Assembly: GCA_018242525.1 (NCBI GenBank)
Contig: JAFEBS010000045.1
Location: 21,849 to 85,848, forward strand
Source of the DNA: Planctomycetota bacterium
GTDB lineage: Bacteria; Planctomycetota; Planctomycetia; Planctomycetales; Planctomycetaceae
Direction: 5' to 3'
Length of the DNA: 64,000 bases
The notes beneath the pieces are model-generated. The model had not been told where the DNA came from. It worked only from the letters and a program-made list of their open reading frames with translations, and made no database searches. The position numbers and the translations under genes were made by a program. Positions 1 through 8,042 of this stretch are shown one piece after another. Within the stretch, counting starts at the first letter, position 1. Each line of letters opens with the position of its first letter.

Positions 1-493
1 AGGCGTTGGCGTAACCGTATTCACGCAGCACTTCGGCACATGTGGCGGCCGACGCCGGAATGATCCCCGAATAGCCGGGGTATCCCGTTCCTGCCTCGCC
101 AATCACGCCGGTGGCAACGGAGTGGTGATTGCGCCCGGTGAGCAACGCGGCCCGAGTGGGGCTGCAAAGGGCCGTCGTGTGGAACCGCGTGTAACGCAGG
201 CCGTTGTTGGCCACGCGATCCAGGGTCGGCGTCGGAATCCCGCCGCCAAACGTTCCCATCTGCCCGTATCCGCAATCATCAATCAGCACCAGCAGGATGT
301 TGGGCGCGTTTTTCAGGCCGAATGTGGCGGGGATTTTCAATTCCGGTTTGACAGGAGTCGAGTCCTTATAAGTCAGCCCGATTTTCCCTTTGAATGCGGG
401 CGCGGGTTGCGGCAGTTGGCTTTGAGCCAACGCCTGCGTGACCAGCAGAGAACAAGCGATCGCACAAATTCCGATTCCGGACAGATGTTTCAT
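1..493 (-). CDS. Arylsulfatase, N-terminal part (runs off the left edge)
   Basis: This is a sulfatase-family (alkaline-phosphatase superfamily) enzyme that would hydrolyse sulfate esters outside the cytoplasm; only about 164 N-terminal residues lie in the window. Residues 1-23 form a signal peptide (MKHLSGIGICAIACSLL, then ALA). The metal-binding pair Asp72-Asp73 is in ILLVLIDDCGYG. The formylglycine signature CSPTR, followed by AALLTGR, has its modifiable Cys at 110. The start is the ATG at 493, 17 bases after the stop of the upstream kinase gene, so the two are probably cotranscribed. Planctomycetes carry many sulfatases for sulfated polysaccharides; the substrate here cannot be read from the sequence. 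Confidence 0.93.
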   Translation of the reverse strand, partial: MKHLSGIGICAIACSLLVTQALAQSQLPQPAPAFKGKIGLTYKDSTPVKPELKIPATFGLKNAPNILLVLIDDCGYGQMGTFGGGIPTPTLDRVANNGLRYTRFHTTALCSPTRAALLTGRNHHSVATGVIGEAGTGYPGYSGIIPASAATCAEVLREYGYANA

Positions 494-510
494 GGAGATG
501 GTCCTGACAG

Positions 511-1602
511 TTACCGGCTGACGCGACCACTGCCGCCGCCACGCATCAAAGCCTCGATTTCCGCACGGGTCGAATCATTAAAATCGCCGCGAATGCTGTG
601 TTTCAGGCAACTGGCGGCCACGGCATACGCCAGGGCGGTGGGTGAATCCGAAAGTTCCGGCGTCTGCAGTGCGAAGACCAGTCCGCCTGCGAAGGCATCG
701 CCGGCTCCGACGCGGTCCACGATATTGTGGATTTCGTAGGATTGGTAGGACTGGTTGTGATCCACGGGAGCAAAGTAGGCTCGATCCGCGACCGCATCGA
801 ACAGCATCGCTCCCCAATTGTTGTGGCTGGCGGAAATGCTTTCGCGCAGTGTGATCGCGACCTTTTTCAGATTCGGAAATCGGGCCACGATCTGACGTGC
901 CACGTCTTCGTAACCGGACAGGTTCAGAACGCCGGCATCGACGTCGGTTCCCGTCGCTCGAATCCCCAGCACGTGATCGGCGTCTTCTTCGTTGGCGATC
1001 AGGACCTGCATGTGAGGCAGCAGCGACTCCATCGTCTGGCGGGCCAGCGCCGCGGGTTTTGTACCAGGCTGCCAGTTCCACAGTTTCTTGCGGAAATTCA
1101 AATCGCACGAAACCGGCACGCCCCGCCGTGCGGCTTCTTCCAGTGACACCCGGGAGACTTCCGCCGCTGTTTGACTGATGGAAGGCGTGATTCCGGTGAT
1201 ATGAAACCAAGTGGCTCCCTGAAAGACCCGGTCCCACGGATAGCGATCCGGGGGAACCACCGAGATGCTGGAACCGGCCCGGTCATACGTCACGGTTCCA
1301 CCGCGCTGGTTCGCTCCATTTTCGACGAAGTAGATTCCGAAGCGTCCTTCCGGGCCGCGCAGCAGCAGGCTGTCATCCACGCCAAACTTGCGCAGTTCGC
1401 CTGCAAACGCCGTGGTAATCGGATTATCGGGAACTGCGGAACAATAGGCCGCCGTTCCCCCCTGGGCGGCGATCGAGACCGCCACATTGACTTCGGCCCC
1501 ACCGAATGTCGCTTCCAGGACGCCGGGCAACGATTGAGTCAATCGTCCCCAGCCCGGCGGCATCATCCGGATCATCACTTCGCCCAACGTCACAACGCGC
1601 AT
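511..1602 (-). CDS. PfkB-family sugar kinase, 2-keto-3-deoxygluconate kinase-like
   Basis: A 363-residue ribokinase/PfkB-type kinase. The N-terminus MRVVTLGEVMIRMMPPG is typical of KdgK, which phosphorylates 2-keto-3-deoxygluconate in uronate and pectin breakdown. The C-terminal PfkB signature is DRVGAGDAFAGG with the catalytic Asp near residue 302. The start is the ATG at 1602. An in-frame extension up to 1812 exists, but it is encoded by the dispersed intergenic repeats and is not family-like. It lies directly upstream of the arylsulfatase, which suggests a shared role in using sulfated acidic polysaccharides. The family is certain; substrate choice between KDG and another sugar is inference. 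Confidence 0.88.
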   Translation of the reverse strand: MRVVTLGEVMIRMMPPGWGRLTQSLPGVLEATFGGAEVNVAVSIAAQGGTAAYCSAVPDNPITTAFAGELRKFGVDDSLLLRGPEGRFGIYFVENGANQRGGTVTYDRAGSSISVVPPDRYPWDRVFQGATWFHITGITPSISQTAAEVSRVSLEEAARRGVPVSCDLNFRKKLWNWQPGTKPAALARQTMESLLPHMQVLIANEEDADHVLGIRATGTDVDAGVLNLSGYEDVARQIVARFPNLKKVAITLRESISASHNNWGAMLFDAVADRAYFAPVDHNQSYQSYEIHNIVDRVGAGDAFAGGLVFALQTPELSDSPTALAYAVAASCLKHSIRGDFNDSTRAEIEALMRGGGSGRVSR

Positions 1603-1754
1603 CTCTGGCTTCCTCACATCCCGGCAGATCACAGGTGGTTGATAATTCCGTCTGGAGCGTAGGATAGCGTGAGTCCGAAGCCGGTTCCACGGACCAAACT
1701 GAACACGGATTTTGCGAAAAACATGGTGCGCGGCGCTTCGTCCGTCGACTGTGC

Positions 1755-1844
1755 GGCTGTGGTCGACGCTTCGTCGCCCACAGTCGATTTGCGGACGACA
1801 TCGATGCAACACTCACTGGGGGCGAGCGAAGCGCTCGACCCCAG
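1755..1844. repeat. REP-like hairpin family 1, inverted pair
   Basis: Forward unit at 1755-1789: outer stem CTGTGG/CCACAG, one T.C mismatch, inner stem CGACG/CGTCG, triloop CTT. Reverse unit at 1816-1844: outer stem CTGGGG/CCCCAG, a mismatch at the same place, inner stem CGAGCG/CGCTCG, triloop AAG, which is CTT on the other strand. Both units carry GYGGCTG at the 5' side of the hairpin when read in their own orientation. Further copies are at 9256-9292 and 56595-56766. Confidence 0.85.
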
Positions 1845-1863
1845 CCACACAGCCGAAAGATCC

Positions 1864-1962
1864 GGGGTCAAGTGGTCCAAAGTTCAATTTTCGCGGGCCA
1901 TGTATACCCCGGCACATTGAGCTGGGTGTCCGCGAAAATTGAACTTTGAACCACTTGACCCC
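1864..1962. repeat. 33-base near-perfect inverted repeat
   Basis: Arms at 1864-1896 (beginning GGGGTCAAGTGG) and 1930-1962 (ending CCACTTGACCCC) are complementary at 32 of 33 positions around a 33-base spacer. The right arm ends six bases before the ligA stop codon at 1968. Related single arms occur at 17248-17270 and, more degenerate, at 44293-44312, so this is a mobile or dispersed unit and not a simple terminator. Confidence 0.85.
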
Positions 1963-1967
1963 TCGCT

Positions 1968-4067
1968 TCATTGATCCTCGCCGACCAGTGTCAGGAACTC
2001 GTCTTCGCTCAGGACCTTGACTCCCAGGGATTCGGCCTTTTCCAGTTTGCTGCCGGCATCGGCCCCGGCGATCAGGAAGTCCGTGTTCTTCGACACGCTG
2101 CCGGCGGGGCGGCCACCGTGCTTTTGGATGATCGAATGGATTTCGTCCCGTTTGAAACGCGCCAACGTGCCAGTGACAACCAGGGTTTTGCCCGAGAGGA
2201 TTCCCGCGGTCTGACGGGCCGCCGCGGCGGCGGCATCGGCGGCACTTCCCATGTTCAGTCCGAGGTCCTTTAACTCGCCGATAATCTGACGACCGTAATC
2301 ACTGGCGAAGAAGCCATGCACCGATTCGGCGATCACGTCGCCGATTTCTTCAACTTCCGCCAGTTCGGCCACGGTCGCATTGCTCAGGGCCTCCATGGAG
2401 CCGAACCGATCCGCCAGTAACTGGGCCGTGCGAGTTCCCACGTGGCGCAGGTTCAGCGCGGTCAGCAGTCGCCAGAGCGGTCTTTGCCGCGACGCTTCCA
2501 CCCCGGCCAGCAGATTGTCGACCGACTTCGCTCCCAGCCGTTCCAGCTTCAGCAACTCGGCCCGCCGGTCGGACAGGCGGTAGATGTCGGCAAAGCTGTT
2601 CAGCAGCTTGTGTTCCGTCAGTTGTTCAATCAACTTGGTCCCTAACCCCTCGATGTCCATGGCGGCCCGCGAGGCGAAGTAGCGCAGGGCCTCACGCAGT
2701 TGAGCGGGGCAGGTGGGGTTCGGGCAGCGGATATACACTCCACCATCATCCTGCACGACGGCCGTGTGACACTCAGGACATTCCGTCGGAAACGCAAATG
2801 GTCGCTCAGTTCCGTCCCGTCTATGGACCTCGGTCCGGACGACGTGAGGAATGATCTTGCCCGCCTTTTCGACGATGACCCAGTCACCGATCTGGATCCC
2901 CAGTCGCTCGATTTCGTCCCGGTTGTGCAGGCTGGCTCGCGACACGGTGGTCCCGGCGATTTCGACGGGTGCCAGTGACGCAACCGGGGTCAGGGTTCCG
3001 GTCTTGCCCACCTGGACCGTGATGTCGACAACGCGGGTTTCGGCTTCGTATTTCTCCCACTTGAAGGCGACGATCCAGCGTGGTGCCTTGCTGGTGGCAC
3101 CCAACTGCTGCCGCAACGCCAGATCGTTGACTTTCAGCACCAGGCCGTCGACTTCAAAATCCAGCGAGTGCAGGTCCTGCATCAGGGTCTGGCAGTATTC
3201 GACCGCCGCTTCAAAACTTGGCAGCACGGCCGTCCGAGGAACCGACGGAATGCCCAACTGTTCGATGCGCTTCAGGAATTCCGCATGAGTCGCAAAGGTG
3301 GCCCCTTCCAGGCTGCCGACACTGTGAGCAAAGAATCGCAATTTCCGTTCGGCACATTCGGTCGGATCCAGCAGCTTGATGGCTCCGGCGGTCGCGTTGC
3401 GTGAATTCTTCAGCGGTTCTTCACCCCGCTCGGTCGAAGCGAGTTGCAGTTGAGCGAACTCACTGTTGGAAATGTACGCTTCGCCCCGAACTTCCAGCAG
3501 TGTCGGAATCAAGCTGGCATCCGCCTCGCCATCAAACAGCGATCCGCGAGCGGCTTTAGACTTGGCGTTGGCGGTGGGAGTCAGCAGTTCCAGTTGCAAT
3601 GGCACTCCGCGCATCGTGCGGGCGTTGTGAGTGACATCGTCACCCCGTCGACCGTCGCCGCGCGTGACGGCTCGGACCAGTTTTCCCTCTTCGTAGATCA
3701 GCGACAGCGCCACGCCGTCGACCTTGAATTCCACCAGCCATTCACACGGCCGGCCCGCCAGCAGCTTGGAGACCCGCTGTCCAAATTCAGCCAGTTCAGC
3801 TTCGGTATACACGTTGTCGATCGACAGCATCGGGACCCGATGTTCGACTGTGACAAACCCGGCGATGGGGGCTCCGCCCACTTTTCGCGTCGGACTCTCG
3901 TCGGAATCGAATTCCGGGTGAGCGGCTTCCAGTTCCTGGAGCTGACGCATCAGCCGGTCGTACTCAAGATCCGTGATTTCCGGAGTGGCATGCACGTAAT
4001 ACAGGGCATCGTGCCGCCGAATCGTGGCACGCAACGACTCAATCTGGTCGCGCAGCGAACTGTTCAT
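1968..4067 (-). CDS. ligA: NAD-dependent DNA ligase
   Basis: LigA seals nicks in duplex DNA during replication and repair using NAD+. The 699 residues follow the family order: Ia domain, adenylation domain with the AMP-accepting Lys115 in the KVDG motif, OB fold, a four-Cys zinc finger (CPECHTAV and CPNPTCPAQ), helix-hairpin-helix repeats, and a C-terminal BRCT domain (GKTLVVTGTLARF). The ATG at 4067 gives MNSSLRDQIESL, which matches where the family begins. A longer frame to 4280 is encoded by repeat DNA and was rejected. No good ribosome-binding site is seen. Length is slightly above the usual 670 residues, partly because of a loop near residues 210-225 (LTPTANAKSKAARGS). Confidence 0.97.
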   Translation of the reverse strand: MNSSLRDQIESLRATIRRHDALYYVHATPEITDLEYDRLMRQLQELEAAHPEFDSDESPTRKVGGAPIAGFVTVEHRVPMLSIDNVYTEAELAEFGQRVSKLLAGRPCEWLVEFKVDGVALSLIYEEGKLVRAVTRGDGRRGDDVTHNARTMRGVPLQLELLTPTANAKSKAARGSLFDGEADASLIPTLLEVRGEAYISNSEFAQLQLASTERGEEPLKNSRNATAGAIKLLDPTECAERKLRFFAHSVGSLEGATFATHAEFLKRIEQLGIPSVPRTAVLPSFEAAVEYCQTLMQDLHSLDFEVDGLVLKVNDLALRQQLGATSKAPRWIVAFKWEKYEAETRVVDITVQVGKTGTLTPVASLAPVEIAGTTVSRASLHNRDEIERLGIQIGDWVIVEKAGKIIPHVVRTEVHRRDGTERPFAFPTECPECHTAVVQDDGGVYIRCPNPTCPAQLREALRYFASRAAMDIEGLGTKLIEQLTEHKLLNSFADIYRLSDRRAELLKLERLGAKSVDNLLAGVEASRQRPLWRLLTALNLRHVGTRTAQLLADRFGSMEALSNATVAELAEVEEIGDVIAESVHGFFASDYGRQIIGELKDLGLNMGSAADAAAAAARQTAGILSGKTLVVTGTLARFKRDEIHSIIQKHGGRPAGSVSKNTDFLIAGADAGSKLEKAESLGVKVLSEDEFLTLVGEDQ

Positions 4068-4155
4068 CAGGGATCGGCCACAGTGGGGGAATGAAGCAGG
4101 AAAGGTGACGCCCGCCATGATGAACAAGTACGCTGTGAGCTGCAACGCCAGTCGT

Positions 4156-4226
4156 GTAGCCGAAGTCGTGAGACTTCGGACGTCGGTTCCAGCAACCCCG
4201 AATTCGCACGAATTCGGCGACAGGGG
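4156..4226. repeat. REP-like hairpin family 2, inverted pair
   Basis: Forward unit: GTAG foot at 4156-4159, then stem CCGAAGTC/GACTTCGG with loop GTGA (4160-4179). Reverse unit: stem CCGAATTC/GAATTCGG with loop GCAC (4198-4217), followed by GCGACAGGGG, which reads CCCCTGTCGC before the hairpin on the minus strand. Related copies are at 17289-17317 and 61578-61601. The pair lies just upstream of ligA. Confidence 0.85.
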
Positions 4227-4257
4227 AAAATCTTCTCCGCCGGCGCGACACAAGCTT

Positions 4258-4276
4258 CCGACGCTGGCAGCGTCGG
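4258..4276. repeat. REP-like hairpin family 4
   Basis: A perfect hairpin: CCGACGCT, loop GGC, AGCGTCGG. On the minus strand it is preceded by a GTGG foot. The identical 19-base palindrome recurs at 44324-44342. It sits between ligA and the SGNH hydrolase gene. Confidence 0.8.
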
Positions 4277-4287
4277 CCACGAGCGCG

Positions 4288-5292
4288 TTACGGTTGCAGC
4301 CATTGTTTCAGAGTTGGTTCCATGGCCTCGGCCCAGATTTCGTAGCCTTTGGCTGTCGGGTGCAGGAAGTCTCCCATCAACTCGCGGGGCAATGAGCCGT
4401 CGGGCTGCAGGAATCTGGCGCCGGCATCCAGGAATGTGATGCCGTTCTGTCCGTCGAATTTCGCCAGCAACTGGTTCACGTCGTTCAGCTTGGTCCGCGT
4501 CGCATCCGGCTTGGCTCCACGCGGCAGGATTGCCATCAACAGGATCCGGGCTTGAGGCTGCTGATGATGAACTTCGTCGCAGATCGCGCGCACGCCAAGG
4601 GCGATTTCTTCAGGTGTGTTTTTGCCCAGATTGTTGGTGCCGATATGAATCACAATCGCCTTCGCTTTGGCACCCTTCAGTTCCCCATGCTGCAACCGCC
4701 ACAGGGTGTTTTCGAGGTAGTCGTAGCCAAAACCGAGGTTCGCGGCGTTGCGATTCCCGTAGTACTTGTCCCAGACCTCCCGGCCTGGCTGGCCGCGATC
4801 ATGGGGAACGCCACCGAACATTTGAGTGATGGAATCGCCGATGAATACCAGCGTCGACTGGTGTTCCTGGACGTGCGAGGAAACCGCGGCGTGGCGCTGG
4901 GCCCAATCGTAGATGGGCCAGTCGCGATCCTGGGTGCAGGTGACAAGCGTGGAAGGGAGGGGCTTTGAACCCGGCAAAGGATCAAACTTCACTTCGGCTG
5001 CAGCGCTGTGCTGCTTGCGATCCTCGGTAAACGTGCGGGCCTTGACGACTCCACCCTGGGGCAGGGCAATCGGTGCCAGGTACGGACCGGACCGCTGGAC
5101 AGGATCGGATCCATCCAGGGAATACCGGACGACGGCCCCCTTGGCCGCGGCGGAGATTGTCACGGTCCCGTCGGCCTGTCGCTCGATCTTCGGAACGTCG
5201 AGCGATCCGTCCTGAGCCGAAACCATCACGGATGAAATCAGGATCCCGGACAGAGCCAGGGAAAATCGCGATCCAATTCGGGGCAGCGTCAT
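4288..5292 (-). CDS. Secreted SGNH/GDSL hydrolase with chitobiase-like N-terminal domain
   Basis: A 334-residue exported protein. Residues 1-26 are a signal peptide ending VSAQ. Residues 43-104 resemble the small CHB_HEX_C-type domain (RYSLDGSDP, then VVKARTF) often attached to planctomycete hydrolases. The rest is an SGNH esterase: block I GDSITQ with the nucleophile Ser154, block III GTNN, and a C-terminal Asp-x-x-His pair in GDFLHPTAKGYE (about 308 and 311). The likely role is deacylation of polysaccharides or lipids. The ATG at 5292 has TTGAGGAACC eight bases upstream; a TTG five codons earlier is less likely. Confidence 0.9.
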   Translation of the reverse strand: MTLPRIGSRFSLALSGILISSVMVSAQDGSLDVPKIERQADGTVTISAAAKGAVVRYSLDGSDPVQRSGPYLAPIALPQGGVVKARTFTEDRKQHSAAAEVKFDPLPGSKPLPSTLVTCTQDRDWPIYDWAQRHAAVSSHVQEHQSTLVFIGDSITQMFGGVPHDRGQPGREVWDKYYGNRNAANLGFGYDYLENTLWRLQHGELKGAKAKAIVIHIGTNNLGKNTPEEIALGVRAICDEVHHQQPQARILLMAILPRGAKPDATRTKLNDVNQLLAKFDGQNGITFLDAGARFLQPDGSLPRELMGDFLHPTAKGYEIWAEAMEPTLKQWLQP

Positions 5293-5409
5293 CCGAAGGT
5301 TCCTCAAGCGAGCTGATTTACAGTCAAGAAAAGACGCGCAGGATCATCCCGCGCGTCGTCTGGTATCCCCGGCATTTCTCAATCCGGGTCTGGCAGTTCA
5401 AACTCGCCG

Positions 5410-6519
5410 TCAACTGATTTTTTTCAATTTCGAGACGCGGCCGGTGCCGACCCATTCAGCCACGAAAATGCTGCCGTCGTGTCCGAAGCAGGCATCGTGG
5501 GGATGCACAAACTTGCCATCCACCCACTTCGACTTGTCGCCTCGAATCGCTCCACCGTCTTTACCGGTGATGCGGGCGACGTCATCACCCAGGCGCGCGA
5601 CCACTTCGTTCTTTTCGTTCAGCAGCGTGACGCGCGCGTGCAGTTCCGGAACGACCATCAGGTTCTTCCAGGTCTCCACATTCGCAGGGAGGCCGTAACC
5701 CTTCAGAGTCTCCTGGTATTTGCCGTCCATCGAGAAATACTGCAGGGTGTGATTGGCGCGATCGCAGACGACGATCGAGGGCTGGCGTCCCGCCCGGTTG
5801 TCGATCCAGACCCCGTGAGGCGTGTTGAATTTTCCTTCACCACCTCCGGCCCCACCGAAGTGAGACAGCCATTTGCCATCCTTGTCGAATCGATGTACGA
5901 CGAACGCCCCGTAACCATCGACCAGCAGGAATCCGCCGTCGTCCAGGAAGGCAAAATTGGTTGGCATGAACCGATCGCGGCCCCACACCTTCAGCGGCTT
6001 CGTATCCTCTTCGGCGGCGTAGACACCCGACTGCATGGGTGCGTACTGCTGCCAGACCGTTTCGCCCTTCAAGGTCATTTTCGCGAACGACTTCACCTGC
6101 TGATACGCGCAGACATACAGGAATTCTTCGCTCCCTTCCTGGCGGATCTCAATCCCATGTCCGCCTCCCTGGAACTGCTGACCGAACGCCCGGATGAATT
6201 TTCCTTCGGAATCAAACACGAAGATCGACGGATGATCTTTCAGGTTCTCGCGTCCTTCGTGGATGACATACAGGTTCCCCGCCTTGTCGACGGCGACATT
6301 GTGCGTCGTCTGCCAGGTGTACTTGTCAGGCAATTGAGGCCACTCGTGAACGACCTCAAACGTGTGTTCTCCTTCGCCGACGATCAGTGGTTTGTCGGTC
6401 TTGGCGGCGGTGGCAATCATCGGTGCGCCGATGATCGCGGCTCCGGCAACCGCAGTGCCCAGAAACTGGCGGCGTGACACAGGACCCGGGGTGAAGTCCG
6501 ACGGGGATTGGTTCGTCAT
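5410..6519 (-). CDS. Tat-exported NHL-repeat beta-propeller protein
   Basis: A 369-residue protein that starts with a twin-arginine signal, SRRQFLGTAVAGAAIIGAP. The mature part has repeated segments with the NHL character (NVAVDKAGNLYVIHEG, FVFDSEGKFIRAFG, FDKDGKWLSHFGG, HPHDACFGHDGSIFVAEW), so a six-bladed propeller is likely. Such planctomycete proteins are often annotated as peptidylglycine lyase-like, but no catalytic signature is evident, so I give no reaction. It follows the SGNH gene region on the same strand, separated by 117 bases. Start is the ATG at 6519. Confidence 0.85.
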   Translation of the reverse strand: MTNQSPSDFTPGPVSRRQFLGTAVAGAAIIGAPMIATAAKTDKPLIVGEGEHTFEVVHEWPQLPDKYTWQTTHNVAVDKAGNLYVIHEGRENLKDHPSIFVFDSEGKFIRAFGQQFQGGGHGIEIRQEGSEEFLYVCAYQQVKSFAKMTLKGETVWQQYAPMQSGVYAAEEDTKPLKVWGRDRFMPTNFAFLDDGGFLLVDGYGAFVVHRFDKDGKWLSHFGGAGGGEGKFNTPHGVWIDNRAGRQPSIVVCDRANHTLQYFSMDGKYQETLKGYGLPANVETWKNLMVVPELHARVTLLNEKNEVVARLGDDVARITGKDGGAIRGDKSKWVDGKFVHPHDACFGHDGSIFVAEWVGTGRVSKLKKIS

Positions 6520-6697
6520 GGAGGAATCTCACTGGTGAAAGGGATACAGACGCAGGGGAACTCGCCGATCCGTCACATGGTACAACCGAACCGCTCGACG
6601 GCAAACCATCTTCACAGCAAAGGTTCGTGAGCATCCAGCGTCCAGGCCGACGCATGCCGGGTGAATCCCAGTTTCGGGTGCCTTCCAGCCGGAAGCT

Positions 6698-8020
6698 TCA
6701 GGTGACAGCCAGCGCGTCGCTGAGGGCGTCGACAAAAAGATCCGACTCTGTCGTGGTCAGGCAGAGTGGTGGGCGAACCTTGAGGGTCTGGCCATAGCGG
6801 CCTGTGGCTCCGATCAGCACATGGCGGTCTCGCAGAGCATTGATCAACTCCGTGGCGAGGGCGGGGTTGGGACTGGAAGGATCATCAGGTTGGCAGAGAT
6901 CGATGCCGAGGAAGAGGCCTGCGCCGCGGACCTCGGCAACGCGGGGATCGTCGGTCATGATCTTCCCAAGGCGAGCCAGCAGATGGGCGCCAACGCGGGT
7001 GGCATTCTGCTGCAACCCCTCACTTTCGATCACGTCCAGGACCGCCATGCCGGCGGCAGCGGCCAATGCGTTGCCCGCGAATGTGTTGAAATAGCCGACA
7101 TCGCGGCAGAACATCGCGAGCAGTTCCGGGTGAGTGACCATGGCGGCCATGGGAAAGCCGTTGCCCATCGGTTTCCCCATCGTGACGATGTCGGGAATCA
7201 CACCGTGTCGTTCGAACCCCCAGAAGGTGTCGCCGGTCCGAGCAAACCCAGGCTGGACCTCGTCGGCGATGTAAAGGCAACCGGAGTTTCGCGCGGCGAC
7301 GACTGCCCGTGCCAGGAATCTCGCGGGATTGGTAAACACTCCGTCTGACGAGAAGACCGAATCGCAGATGAAGGCCGCGGGTGGATGCCCTCGCCGTTTC
7401 AATGTCTCTGCGGCGCGCTGCACGGCCTCGGCGAAGCCCGCCTCGATATCCTGACCATAGGCAACTCGGCTCGGTGCCGGGATGGTATGCACATATTCGG
7501 GCGGTTCGCCGTGTTTATAGGAGGCGGGCGAGATCTCCGTCACCGCAAGGGTATTGCCGTGATAAGCGGACTCAGTGACGATCACGCCCCTGCGACCCGT
7601 CGCCTTGATTGCAATGCGGAGTGCCAAATCGTTGGCTTCCGAGCCGGTGCAACACATGGCCACGTTGGACAATTCCGCGGGAAGCGTTGCCTTCAGACGC
7701 TCCAGGTAAGACTCGACACGTCGGTCAAGGTAGCGAGAGTTTGTGTTCAGTTCAGCCACCTGGGCGGAAATGGCTGAGACGACTCGAGGATGACAGTGTC
7801 CAACGGACGACACATTATTGTAGAAGTCGAGATATTGGCTGCCGTCCGCGGCTTCCATCCAGACACCTTTGGCGCGTACCATCTCGATCGGGCGGCGGTA
7901 GAATAGCACTGAGGCGGCGCCGCAATTCTTGAGTCGACGGTCGAGCAGCGGGTCGCCACCGCCGTCCGATTCGGCGTTGAAGGCATTCATTTCGAGGATT
8001 GGACGGGACTTCAATGCCAT
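6698..8020 (-). CDS. Class III PLP-dependent aminotransferase / phospho-lyase-like
   Basis: A 440-residue fold-type I PLP enzyme. Visible are the phosphate-binding GSEANDLA (126-133), ADEVQPGFARTG with Asp253, and the PLP Schiff-base Lys283 in TMGKPMGNG. The sequence style is that of the AGXT2-like group, which includes alanine-glyoxylate aminotransferase 2 and the phospho-lyases ETNPPL and PHYKPL. It lies 22 bases downstream of an APH-type kinase gene. In animals hydroxylysine kinase and PHYKPL act in sequence, so a kinase then phospho-lyase route on an amino alcohol is a reasonable inference. A plain aminotransferase is the alternative. Confidence 0.87.
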   Translation of the reverse strand: MALKSRPILEMNAFNAESDGGGDPLLDRRLKNCGAASVLFYRRPIEMVRAKGVWMEAADGSQYLDFYNNVSSVGHCHPRVVSAISAQVAELNTNSRYLDRRVESYLERLKATLPAELSNVAMCCTGSEANDLALRIAIKATGRRGVIVTESAYHGNTLAVTEISPASYKHGEPPEYVHTIPAPSRVAYGQDIEAGFAEAVQRAAETLKRRGHPPAAFICDSVFSSDGVFTNPARFLARAVVAARNSGCLYIADEVQPGFARTGDTFWGFERHGVIPDIVTMGKPMGNGFPMAAMVTHPELLAMFCRDVGYFNTFAGNALAAAAGMAVLDVIESEGLQQNATRVGAHLLARLGKIMTDDPRVAEVRGAGLFLGIDLCQPDDPSSPNPALATELINALRDRHVLIGATGRYGQTLKVRPPLCLTTTESDLFVDALSDALAVT

Positions 8021-8042
8021 GTCGATGAGCCTTTGCCTGTCA

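Larger units (their letters stand above)
1603..1967. other. Gene-free interval full of dispersed repeats
   Basis: The interval between the sugar kinase and DNA ligase genes carries no convincing gene. Most of it is made of a head-to-head pair of REP-like hairpins (1755-1844) and a 33-base inverted repeat (1864-1962), listed separately. Open frames crossing it translate the repeats. Confidence 0.8.

Noticed and set aside
1603..1812. N-terminal extension of the sugar kinase
   Set aside because: The extra residues are encoded by REP-like repeats and precede the family-typical start MRVVTLGE.
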